A stretch of 15,806 nucleotides of DNA, taken from the NCBI GenBank assembly GCA_947624405.1, contig CANQKB010000026.1, positions 1-15,806 on the forward strand, read 5' to 3'. This document shows positions 6,932 through 13,959 of the stretch, piece after piece. The notes beneath the pieces were generated by a model. It was not told the origin of the DNA. It ran no database searches and saw only the letters and a program-made list of their open reading frames with translations. The DNA is from an uncultured Clostridia bacterium (GTDB taxonomy: Bacteria; Bacillota; Clostridia; TANB77; CAG-508). Made by a program: the position numbers and the translations under genes. Position 1 is the stretch's first letter; each line of letters opens with the position of its first letter.

Positions 6932-8174
6932 ATGGAACTAGACAAACCATTGGCATATCGAATGATGCCAAAAACATTAGATGAATACGTAGGACAAGAG
7001 CATATTCTAGGAGAAGATAAGATTTTATATAGGACAATCAAAGCTGATAGGTTATCAAGTATAATTTTATGGGGACCACCTGGATGTGGAAAAACTTCGC
7101 TTGCAAAAGTTATAAGCAATACAACAAAAAATAAATTTTATAGATTAAATGCAGTTACATCTGGTGTAGGAGATATAAAACAAGTTGTTGAGGAAGCACA
7201 AAATTTGCTTATGAATCCATCTGGAAGATGTATATTATTTATAGATGAGATTCATAGATTTAATAAACTTCAACAAGATGCTTTATTACCTTTTGTTGAA
7301 AATGGAACAGTTATTTTAATTGGAGCAACAACAGAAAATCCATATTTTGAAGTAAACAAAGCCTTAATTTCAAGGTCAATGGTATGTAAATTGGAGCCTT
7401 TGAGTGTAGACGATGTTTTTAAAATTTTGAAAAATTCATTGCAAAGTGAAAATGGGTTGAAAAGTTTTAATGTGAAGATAGAAGATAGCACATTGAGAAA
7501 AATAGCAGAGACTGCCGATGGAGATGTAAGACATGCTTTAAATGGATTAGAGGTTGCAGTTTTGACAACTAAAATGGATGCAAATGGATATGTTACAATT
7601 ACCGATGAAATAGCAAAAGAAAGTGTTTCAAATAGGAAGGTTATATTTGATAAAAATGGAGATAGTCATTATGATAATATAAGTGCATTTATAAAGTCTA
7701 TGAGAGGCAGTGATCCAGATGCTGCAATATTTTATTTGGCGAGAGCATTAGCTGGTGGTGAAGATCCAGTTTTTTTAGCAAGAAGAATTGTGATTGCTGC
7801 TGCTGAAGATGTTGGAATGGCAAATCCAAATGCACTTGTTGTTGCAACTTCTGCAATGCAGGCTGTTAATATGGTTGGGATGCCAGAGGCTAGGATAATA
7901 CTTGCAGAAGCTACAGTTTATGTTGCAACTTCACCTAAATCTAATTGTGCATATTTGGCAATTGATAAGGCATTAGCTGATGTTAATACGAAGGATACTG
8001 GAACAATTCCTATGCATATTAGAAATGCACCTGCTTCACGGAATGTCTGAGTTTGGATATGGACAAGGCTATAAGTATCCTCATGATTTTCCAGGACATT
8101 TTGTGGAACAGCAATATTTGCCAGATAAAATGCTTGGAACAAAATATTATATTAAAGATGATACAGTAAAGTAA
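6932..8174 (+). CDS. rarA: Replication-associated recombination protein RarA (MgsA), frame broken at 8039
   Basis: RarA is an AAA+ ATPase related to clamp loaders and RuvB that acts at stalled replication forks. Visible are Walker A GPPGCGKT (48-55), Walker B LFIDEIHRF, the sensor region GATTENPYFEVNKALISRS, and the C-terminal oligomerisation domain (KSMRGSDPDAAIFYLARAL). In the first frame the protein ends at 8050 after IRNAPASRNV. The conserved tail SEFGYGQGYKYPHDF ... FVEQQYLP continues in the +1 frame, from GGA at 8040 to the TAA at 8172-8174. Joined length is 413 residues, near that expected. The break lies exactly at an in-frame CGG (8039-8041), as in the transpeptidase gene. The TAA stop lies inside the left terminal repeat of the element that starts at 8171. 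The start has GGAGG at 6923-6927. Loss of the last 40 or so residues might be tolerated, so pseudogene, sequence error and recoding are all open. Confidence 0.9.
8036..8042 (+). other. Frameshift site TCA-CGG-A in rarA
   Basis: The zero frame reads TCA CGG AAT GTC TGA, stopping three codons after the serine codon. Omitting C8039 gives GGA ATG TCT GAG, which joins NAPAS to GMSEFGYG and aligns with the family's NAPT-x-x-M-x-x-x-GYG without a gap. There is no SD-like sequence just upstream. Confidence 0.75.
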
Positions 8175-8373
8175 CAGTTCAGTAATTTTTTATATAAATA
8201 ATTGCAAAGCCTGAAAATAGTTGTTTTTACATTCACTTGGTGTCGCAATCTCCAAATTATATTTTAATATGTCGATTGCTCCAATTCGCACTCGCTTCGC
8301 TCGTTTGGTCGCTTACGCGTTCATTTCAAAACAACTATTTTCAGGCTTTTTCTAAAATTCGCTGAACTGTTAC
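8171..8373. mobile_element. Palindromic MITE-like element between rarA and gapA
   Basis: Perfect 12-base outer inverted repeats GTAACAGTTCAG (8171-8182) and CTGAACTGTTAC (8362-8373) enclose perfect 22-base inner inverted repeats (8206-8227 and 8328-8349; core GCCTGAAAATAGTTG). A loop of about 100 bases has no ORF and contains CTCGCTTCGCTCG. AGTAAA occurs at 8165-8170 and 8375-8380, a possible 6-base target duplication (offset by one base on the right). There is no transposase, so it would be mobilised in trans if it is a MITE. As RNA it would form a very long hairpin that could separate rarA from gapA transcription. Confidence 0.7.
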
Positions 8374-8403
8374 AAGTAAAAAATAAATTCCTCTATAAAA
8401 TGC

Positions 8404-8432
8404 TTGCAAAGTTAAAATATTTAGTATAAAAT
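8404..8432 (+). promoter_or_regulatory. Candidate promoter of the glycolytic cluster
   Basis: TTGCAA (8404-8409) and TAAAAT (8427-8432) are spaced by 17 bases, just after the palindromic element and 59 bases before the gapA start. No CggR-type repressor gene lies upstream, unlike the Bacillus gapA operon. Confidence 0.5.
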
Positions 8433-8491
8433 AATATCGAATTAATAAAAATATTACTATTGGGAAAAATAGTAAAAAAGGAGGAATTTTT

Positions 8492-9493
8492 ATGTCAGTT
8501 AAAATAGGAATTAATGGATTTGGAAGAATAGGAAAACTTACATTCCAAGCTGCACTTGAGAAAGGAGAAGTAGAAATTGTTGCAATAAATGACCCATTCA
8601 TCGCAGCAGACTACATGGCATACATGTTAAAATATGATACAATTCATGGTAAATTTAGTGGTGAAGTAAAGGGAGAAGGCAACACATTAACAATAAATGG
8701 AAAAGAAATAAAAGTATATAACGAAATGGATCCAAAAAATGTACCATGGGGTGCTGATAGAGTTGATATAGTTCTTGAATGTTCAGGAGTATTCACAACA
8801 ATAGAAAAAGCAAATGCACACTTAGAAGCAGGTGCAAAAAAAGTAATTATAAGTGCACCTTCAAAAGATGCACCAATGTTTGTAATGGGAGTAAATAACG
8901 ATAGTTACGATCCATCAATGAATATAATTTCAAATGCTTCATGTACAACAAACTGCTTAGCACCATTAGCAAAAGTTATCAATGACAATTTTGGAATTAA
9001 AGATGGACTAATGACAACAGTTCATTCAATAACAGCAACTCAAAAAACAGTTGATGGAGCATCTAAAAAAGATTGGAGAGGTGGAAGAACAGCATCATAT
9101 AATATTATTCCATCATCAACAGGTGCTGCAAAAGCAGTTGGAAAAGTTATTCCATCACTTAATGGAAAACTTACAGGAATGGCATTTAGAGTACCTACAA
9201 CAGATGTATCAGTAGTTGATTTAACTTGTAACTTAGAAAAGCCTGCAACATATGAAGAAATATGTGCAGTAATTAAAAAAGCAACAGAAAATGAAATGAA
9301 AGGTATTATGGAATATGTAGAAGATCCAGTTGTATCATCAGATTTTATACATGATAGTCATACATCAATATTTGATGCAACAGCAGGAATTGCATTAACA
9401 GATACTTTTGTAAAATTAGTTGCTTGGTATGATAACGAATGGGGTTATTCAAATAAATTAGTAGATTTAGCAATATATATTTCAAACAAGTAA
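8492..9493 (+). CDS. gapA: Glyceraldehyde-3-phosphate dehydrogenase
   Basis: Converts glyceraldehyde 3-phosphate, NAD+ and phosphate to 1,3-bisphosphoglycerate in glycolysis. 333 residues, normal length. The Rossmann fold begins with KIGINGFGRIGKLTF. The active site SNASCTTNCLAPLAKV has the catalytic Cys at residue 151, and the base-providing His is in TTVHSITATQKTVDGAS. The C-terminal signature WYDNEWGYSNKLVDLA is intact. An AAAGGAGG ribosome site with 7-base spacing gives an unambiguous start. It is the first gene of the run of five glycolytic enzymes, and is separated from pgk by a terminator-like hairpin, so it may be expressed more strongly than the genes behind it. Confidence 0.98.
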   Translation: MSVKIGINGFGRIGKLTFQAALEKGEVEIVAINDPFIAADYMAYMLKYDTIHGKFSGEVKGEGNTLTINGKEIKVYNEMDPKNVPWGADRVDIVLECSGVFTTIEKANAHLEAGAKKVIISAPSKDAPMFVMGVNNDSYDPSMNIISNASCTTNCLAPLAKVINDNFGIKDGLMTTVHSITATQKTVDGASKKDWRGGRTASYNIIPSSTGAAKAVGKVIPSLNGKLTGMAFRVPTTDVSVVDLTCNLEKPATYEEICAVIKKATENEMKGIMEYVEDPVVSSDFIHDSHTSIFDATAGIALTDTFVKLVAWYDNEWGYSNKLVDLAIYISNK

Positions 9494-9502
9494 AATAATT
9501 GT

Positions 9503-9532
9503 AAAAATTGGAGTTTTTTAGCTCCAATTTTT
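9503..9532 (+). terminator. Terminator or attenuator between gapA and pgk
   Basis: The inverted repeat AAAAATTGGAG (9503-9513) and CTCCAATTTTT (9522-9532) forms an 11-bp stem with a U-rich end, 9 bases after the gapA stop. It is A/T-rich, so it is probably partial, allowing some read-through to pgk. Confidence 0.65.
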
Positions 9533-9535
9533 AGC

Positions 9536-9597
9536 GTATCTAGAATGAAAATTTACTAGCTATATGGAAAAAATAATTTTTATACTGTAGCTAGAAT
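9536..9597 (+). repeat. Paired CTAGAAT motifs upstream of pgk
   Basis: GTATCTAGAAT (9536-9546) and GTAGCTAGAAT (9587-9597) differ at one base. Between them lies ACTAGCTATAT (9555-9565). TATACT (9581-9586) could be a -10 box but lacks a good -35. This may be a regulator or promoter region for pgk, or chance in AT-rich DNA. Confidence 0.3.
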
Positions 9598-9623
9598 ATA
9601 ACATTTGTTAGGAGGAATAGTTT

Positions 9624-10808
9624 ATGAGTAAAAAAACAATACAGGACATTGATGTTACAGGAAAAAAAGTATTAGTTAGGTGTGATTTCAATGTACCACA
9701 AGACGAAAACGGAAATATTACAGATACGAGAAGAATAGTTGGGGCACTTCCAACAATAAAATATTTATTAGAGCATAATGCTAAAGTAATATTATGCTCT
9801 CATTTAGGAAGACCAAAAGGAGAAGTAAATCCTAAATTTTCACTTGAGCCAGTTCAAAAAGAACTTTCAAAAGAACTTGGAATAGAAGTAAAACTTGCAA
9901 GTGATATAATAGGAGAAAGCGCAAAAACACTTACAAGTAATATGAAGGAAGGAGAAGTAGTTTTACTTGAAAATGTAAGATTTGATAAAAGAGAAGAAGA
10001 AAATGATAAGGAATTTTCAAAAGAACTTGCAAGCCTTGCTGAAATATATGTAAATGACGCATTTGGAACAGCACATAGAGCACATGCTTCAACAGCAGGT
10101 GTATCAGAATTTTTACCAGCAGTATCAGGATTTTTAATAGAAAAAGAATTGAAATTCTTAGGAGATGCATTAAATAATCCAGAAAGACCTTTTGTTGCAA
10201 TTTTAGGAGGAAAAAAAGTTTCAGATAAGATAATGGTAATCAATAATTTGCTTGAAAAAGTCGATACATTAATAATTGGTGGTGGAATGGCATACACATT
10301 TTTAAAAGCACAAGGAATGAATATTGGTACATCTGTATGTGAAGATGATAAAATAGAGTTAGCAAAAGAACTATTAAAAAAGGCAGAAGAAAAAAATGTA
10401 AAATTAATATTGCCAGAAGATGTTGTAATTGCAAATGCGTTTGATGAAAATGCAGAAAGTAAAGTTGTAAAGGCAAATGAAATTGAAGATGGTTGGATGG
10501 GAATGGATATAGGTCCGGCCACAATTTCAAAATGCAAAGAAGTACTTCAAAATGCAAAAACTATTATGTGGAATGGCCCAATGGGTGTATTTGAAATGAG
10601 TAAATTTGCATGTGGAACAAATGAAATAGCTAAAATTTTAGCTTCACTTGATGCAACAACAGTAATTGGTGGAGGAGATTCGGCATCTGCTGTTGAAAAA
10701 GCAGGAGTTTCAGATAAAATAACACACATATCAACAGGAGGAGGAGCTTCATTAGAATTCTTAGAAGGAAAAGTACTACCAGGAATTGATTGCTTAGAAG
10801 ATAAATAA
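9624..10808 (+). CDS. pgk: Phosphoglycerate kinase
   Basis: Transfers phosphate from 1,3-bisphosphoglycerate to ADP, the first ATP-making step of glycolysis. 394 residues, normal length. N-domain substrate-binding motifs are VLVRCDFNVPQDE, CSHLGRPKG and LLENVRFDKREEEND, followed by YVNDAFGTAHRAHAS. C-domain nucleotide-binding motifs are ILGGKKVSDKI, IIGGGMAYTFLKA, MWNGPMGVFE, GGGDSASAVEKAG and STGGGASLEFLEGK. The start has GGAGG (9611-9615) at 8 bases. It sits between gapA and tpiA, the common order in Bacillota. Confidence 0.98.
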   Translation: MSKKTIQDIDVTGKKVLVRCDFNVPQDENGNITDTRRIVGALPTIKYLLEHNAKVILCSHLGRPKGEVNPKFSLEPVQKELSKELGIEVKLASDIIGESAKTLTSNMKEGEVVLLENVRFDKREEENDKEFSKELASLAEIYVNDAFGTAHRAHASTAGVSEFLPAVSGFLIEKELKFLGDALNNPERPFVAILGGKKVSDKIMVINNLLEKVDTLIIGGGMAYTFLKAQGMNIGTSVCEDDKIELAKELLKKAEEKNVKLILPEDVVIANAFDENAESKVVKANEIEDGWMGMDIGPATISKCKEVLQNAKTIMWNGPMGVFEMSKFACGTNEIAKILASLDATTVIGGGDSASAVEKAGVSDKITHISTGGGASLEFLEGKVLPGIDCLEDK

Positions 10809-10862
10809 AATTGTTATATAAAAGTTTATAGGTAACCTTTTAAAAACCTAAATATATTATGC

Positions 10863-10901
10863 AAGGAGTGTATGAATATTTAGAATTCATACAAGAGTAA
10901 T
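10863..10901 (+). promoter_or_regulatory. tpiA leader: strong SD, three-codon ORF and hairpin before the start
   Basis: AAGGAG (10863-10868) is followed by ATG AAT ATT TAG (10872-10883), a three-residue ORF. GTATGAAT (10870-10877) and ATTCATAC (10885-10892) form a perfect 8-bp stem with a 7-base loop that buries this ATG. The tpiA ATG is at 10902, 33 bases from AAGGAG, but only 10 bases once the hairpin is excluded. A weak AAGAG (10893-10897) also lies close to the start. Confidence 0.45.
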
Positions 10902-11654
10902 ATGAGAAAAAAAGTAATAGCTGGAAACTGGAAAATGAATATGCTTCCAGATGAAGCGATAAATTTTATACAACAATTAGAACCACTTGTAAAAAATACG
11001 CCAAATGAAGTGATTCTTTGCGTTCCATATACAGACTTGTTTTATGTACTATTAAATGCACAAGGAACTAATATAAAAGTAGGAGCGCAAAATATGCACT
11101 TTGAAGAAAGCGGAGCATATACTGGAGAAATATCAGGCAAAATGCTAAAATCAATAGGTGTAGAATATGTAATTATAGGACATTCAGAAAGAAGACAATA
11201 TTTCGCTGAAACAGATGAAACTGTAAATAAAAAAATAAAATCAGCTTTTGCCAATAATTTAAAACCAATTGTTTGTGTAGGAGAAACGCTAGAAGAAAGA
11301 GAAACAGGAAAAGCAATAGAGAAAATTACACAGCAAACAAGACTAGCATTAGAAGGGTTAGAACCAGAACAAGTCAAAAATACCATAATTGCATATGAAC
11401 CAATATGGGCTATTGGAACTGGAAAAACAGCTACATCTGATGATGCAAACAATGCAATAAAAAAAATTAGAGAAGAAATTTCAAAAATATATGGAAATAA
11501 TATAGCAGAATGTGTTATAATACAATATGGTGGAAGTGTAAAAAGTTCAAATGCCAAAGAACTATTCACAAAATCTGATATAGATGGAGGTTTAGTTGGA
11601 GGGGCAAGTTTGAAAGCCGATGAGTTCGCCAAAATTGTAAATTATGAAGAATAG
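10902..11654 (+). CDS. tpiA: Triose-phosphate isomerase
   Basis: Interconverts dihydroxyacetone phosphate and glyceraldehyde 3-phosphate. 250 residues, normal for this TIM barrel. The catalytic set is complete: Lys11 in AGNWKMN, His94 in IGHSERRQYF, and Glu166 in AYEPIWAIGTGKTA. The phosphate-binding loops YGGSVKSSNA and DGGLVGGASL are present. The start is fixed by the family N terminus (MRKKVIAGNWKMN), although the nearest ribosome site is weak; see the leader hairpin. The gene ends 19 bases before gpmI. Confidence 0.98.
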   Translation: MRKKVIAGNWKMNMLPDEAINFIQQLEPLVKNTPNEVILCVPYTDLFYVLLNAQGTNIKVGAQNMHFEESGAYTGEISGKMLKSIGVEYVIIGHSERRQYFAETDETVNKKIKSAFANNLKPIVCVGETLEERETGKAIEKITQQTRLALEGLEPEQVKNTIIAYEPIWAIGTGKTATSDDANNAIKKIREEISKIYGNNIAECVIIQYGGSVKSSNAKELFTKSDIDGGLVGGASLKADEFAKIVNYEE

Positions 11655-11673
11655 AAGAGAGGAATAAGAGCAA

Positions 11674-13206
11674 ATGAAAGACAAACTAACCATGCTAATG
11701 ATATTAGATGGATTTGGAATCAATACAGAAGAAAAAGGAAATGCAGTTAAACTTGCAAACACACCTAATATTGATAAATTAATGGAAACATGTCCTACAA
11801 CAAGAATATTTACAAGTGGATTAAAAGTTGGATTACCAGAAGGACAAATGGGAAATTCAGAAGTGGGGCATACCAATATTGGGGCAGGTAGAATAGTTTA
11901 TCAAGAACTCACTAGAATTACAAAGTCAATTGAAGATGGAGATTTTTTTAGTATAAAAGAATTTAATGATGCTATTGAAAATTGTAAAAAACACAATTCA
12001 AAATTACACATTATGGGGCTTTTATCAGATGGAGGAGTTCATAGTCATATAAGACATCTTTATGGACTTTTGGAAGTTGCAAAGAGAAAAGGTTTTGAAA
12101 ATGTATATATACATTGCTTTATGGATGGAAGAGATACACCACCTGCATCAGGAGAAATGTATATAACAAATTTAAAAGAGAAAATACAGGAAAAAGGACT
12201 AGGTAGAATTGCAACAATATCAGGTAGATATTATGCAATGGATAGAGATAAAAGATGGGAGAGAATAAAACTTGCATATGATGCAATGGTTCATGGAGAA
12301 GGAAAGAAGATGACAGATGAAATATTAGCCGTTGAAAAATCATATGAGCAAGAAGTATTTGATGAATTTATAGAACCAATTGTAATGTGTGATAGTGAAG
12401 GAAATCCAGTTGGAAAAATTGAAAAAAATGATTCCGTTATATTCTTTAATTTTAGACCAGATAGAGCAAGGCAAATTACTAGAAGTTTAGTAGATAAAGA
12501 ATTTGATGGATTTGAAACAGAAAAATTAGACTTGTGTTTTGTTTGCTTTACTCAATATGATGAAACAATGCCAAATGTAGAAGTTGCATTTAAGCCTACA
12601 AGATTAAAAAATACATTTGGAGAATATATTAGCAAAAAAGGATTAAAACAACTTAGAATTGCAGAAACAGAAAAATATGCGCATGTTACATTTTTCTTCA
12701 ATGGAGGAGAGGAAAAAGTATTCGAAGGTGAAGACAGAATTTTAGTACCTTCTCCAAAAGTTGCAACATATGATTTAAAGCCTGAAATGAGTGCATATGA
12801 AGTAACAGATAAATTAATTGAAGCAATAGAACAAGACAAATATGATAGCATAATATTAAATTATGCTAACCCAGACATGGTAGGACATACAGGAATATTG
12901 GAAGCTGCAATAAAAGCAATAGAAGCAATTGATGAATGTGTAGGAAAAGTTGTTAATGTTGTAAAGGAAAAAAATGGCGTATTATTAATTACCGCTGATC
13001 ATGGTAACTCAGAGCAAATGATAGATTACAAGACAGGTGAGCCACATACTGCACATACAACAAATCCAGTTCCTTTAATACTTGTAGGAAAAGATGATGT
13101 TAAACTTAAAGAAGGAAAACTTGCTGACCTTGCTCCAACGATGTTAGATTTAATGGGATTAGAGAAACCAGAAGAAATGACAGGTGAAACTTTAATTGTT
13201 AGATAA
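11674..13206 (+). CDS. gpmI: Cofactor-independent phosphoglycerate mutase
   Basis: Interconverts 3- and 2-phosphoglycerate using two metal ions (usually Mn2+) and a phosphoserine intermediate. 510 residues, normal length. Seen are the metal ligand Asp12 in MILDGFG, the catalytic Ser62 in GQMGNSEVGHTNIGAG, substrate-binding MDGRDTPP, RYYAMDRDKRWER and FNFRPDRARQITR, and the alkaline-phosphatase-type metal motifs NYANPDMVGHTG, TADHGNSE and HTTNPVPLI. The start has AGAGG at 11 bases. It is the Mn-dependent type, as commonly found beside pgk and tpiA in Bacillota. Whether the metal exporter upstream affects its metal supply is speculation. Confidence 0.98.
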   Translation: MKDKLTMLMILDGFGINTEEKGNAVKLANTPNIDKLMETCPTTRIFTSGLKVGLPEGQMGNSEVGHTNIGAGRIVYQELTRITKSIEDGDFFSIKEFNDAIENCKKHNSKLHIMGLLSDGGVHSHIRHLYGLLEVAKRKGFENVYIHCFMDGRDTPPASGEMYITNLKEKIQEKGLGRIATISGRYYAMDRDKRWERIKLAYDAMVHGEGKKMTDEILAVEKSYEQEVFDEFIEPIVMCDSEGNPVGKIEKNDSVIFFNFRPDRARQITRSLVDKEFDGFETEKLDLCFVCFTQYDETMPNVEVAFKPTRLKNTFGEYISKKGLKQLRIAETEKYAHVTFFFNGGEEKVFEGEDRILVPSPKVATYDLKPEMSAYEVTDKLIEAIEQDKYDSIILNYANPDMVGHTGILEAAIKAIEAIDECVGKVVNVVKEKNGVLLITADHGNSEQMIDYKTGEPHTAHTTNPVPLILVGKDDVKLKEGKLADLAPTMLDLMGLEKPEEMTGETLIVR

Positions 13207-13221
13207 AGGAGAGAAGCTTAA

Positions 13222-13887
13222 GTGGTAGAAGGTAACGATATAAAAAAGGCACATGAAGAAATCCAAAAAAAAATATCTTTAATGCTACCAGAAAAATGGG
13301 ATAGCTTGTATCTTTATGCTTCTGTAGTTGAAAGAGCAGGTTCACTTCAAACTGGAGAAATGTTTTTCTATTATTTCCCAAAGGGGGTTTTGAGGAAGAA
13401 ACCTATTAATGTATATGAAATCCCATCAAGATTTAACATCGATGAAAAACAATATTCTAACTTTGTAAATGATTTATATAACAGTATTAAAAATTTAAGA
13501 AAAGTCTGTATTGAAGAGGGAGAAAAACCTTGGAGTGAAATAACAATTACTATAGAAAAAGTAAAATATAAGGCAATATATGGATATGAAGATTTAAATA
13601 CTAATTTATTTAATCATGATGAAAGACACATAATATGGAGATACAAATATTTAGGTGTACCGTATCAAAGTTTAAATAGAGTTGAAAGAGATATTATCAA
13701 TGAATACATGAGAAGACCAGAAGAAAGAACATATACATATGAGCAATCTATATATTCAAAAGATTCAAATAAAAAGCTTGAAAAAGTGAAATCAATAGAA
13801 AAAAATTTAGAATTTGTTACAGAAGATAAAATTAAAGAAATGGAATTTAAAAGTACGCATGTACCAAAAAATCAGTTATTAAAGTGA
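13222..13887 (+). CDS. YezG/DUF600-like protein (immunity or antitoxin family)
   Basis: A soluble 221-residue protein. The first 150 or so residues have the DUF600 (YezG) pattern as I recall it: an N-terminal helix, MLPEKWDSLYLYASV, GEMFFYYFPKG, then helix LYNSIKNLRKVCIEEGEKPW, a strand pair, YGYEDLN, and a C-terminal W-x-YKYLGVP. YezG proteins are immunity partners of LXG-type polymorphic toxins. The C-terminal part, from about residue 165, is Lys/Glu-rich and unfamiliar. Start is GTG with AAGGAG (13206-13211) at 10 bases. It follows gpmI by 15 bases and precedes eno by 72, so it lies in the glycolytic transcript. No toxin gene lies within the window, so it may serve another role here. Family assignment is from recall of motifs. 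Confidence 0.6.
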   Translation: MVEGNDIKKAHEEIQKKISLMLPEKWDSLYLYASVVERAGSLQTGEMFFYYFPKGVLRKKPINVYEIPSRFNIDEKQYSNFVNDLYNSIKNLRKVCIEEGEKPWSEITITIEKVKYKAIYGYEDLNTNLFNHDERHIIWRYKYLGVPYQSLNRVERDIINEYMRRPEERTYTYEQSIYSKDSNKKLEKVKSIEKNLEFVTEDKIKEMEFKSTHVPKNQLLK

Positions 13888-13889
13888 GG

Positions 13890-13924
13890 AAAATCTTATG
13901 TTTTGTAAGACTAATATAGATTTT
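13890..13924 (+). other. AT-rich hairpin upstream of eno
   Basis: AAAATCT (13890-13896) pairs with AGATTTT (13918-13924). The stem can be extended by about 3 bp with one bulge. It might act as a weak attenuator, an RNA processing site or a stability element ahead of eno; the stem is too AT-rich to call a terminator. Confidence 0.3.
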
Positions 13925-13959
13925 ACCTAAATAATAATTTTAAGAAAGGAAGTAAATAC

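Noticed and set aside
801..8042. Simple reassignment of CGG to another amino acid
   Set aside because: A changed meaning of CGG would not alter the reading frame, so it cannot by itself restore either protein.
801..8042. Classical -1 slippery heptamers at the two breaks
   Set aside because: Neither site has an X-XXY-YYZ sequence, and the required change is +1, not -1.
7980..8174. The 64-codon frame overlapping the rarA end as an independent small gene
   Set aside because: Its useful part is the conserved RarA tail; the residues before the shift point are not conserved protein and no ribosome site precedes it.
9854..10537. Long minus-strand open frames opposite pgk (227 codons) and opposite tpiA (11042-11632, 196 codons)
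   Set aside because: They are exact antisense shadows of well-identified enzymes, arise from the A-rich codon bias, are Ser/Phe/Ile-rich without domain-like motifs, and lack good ribosome sites.
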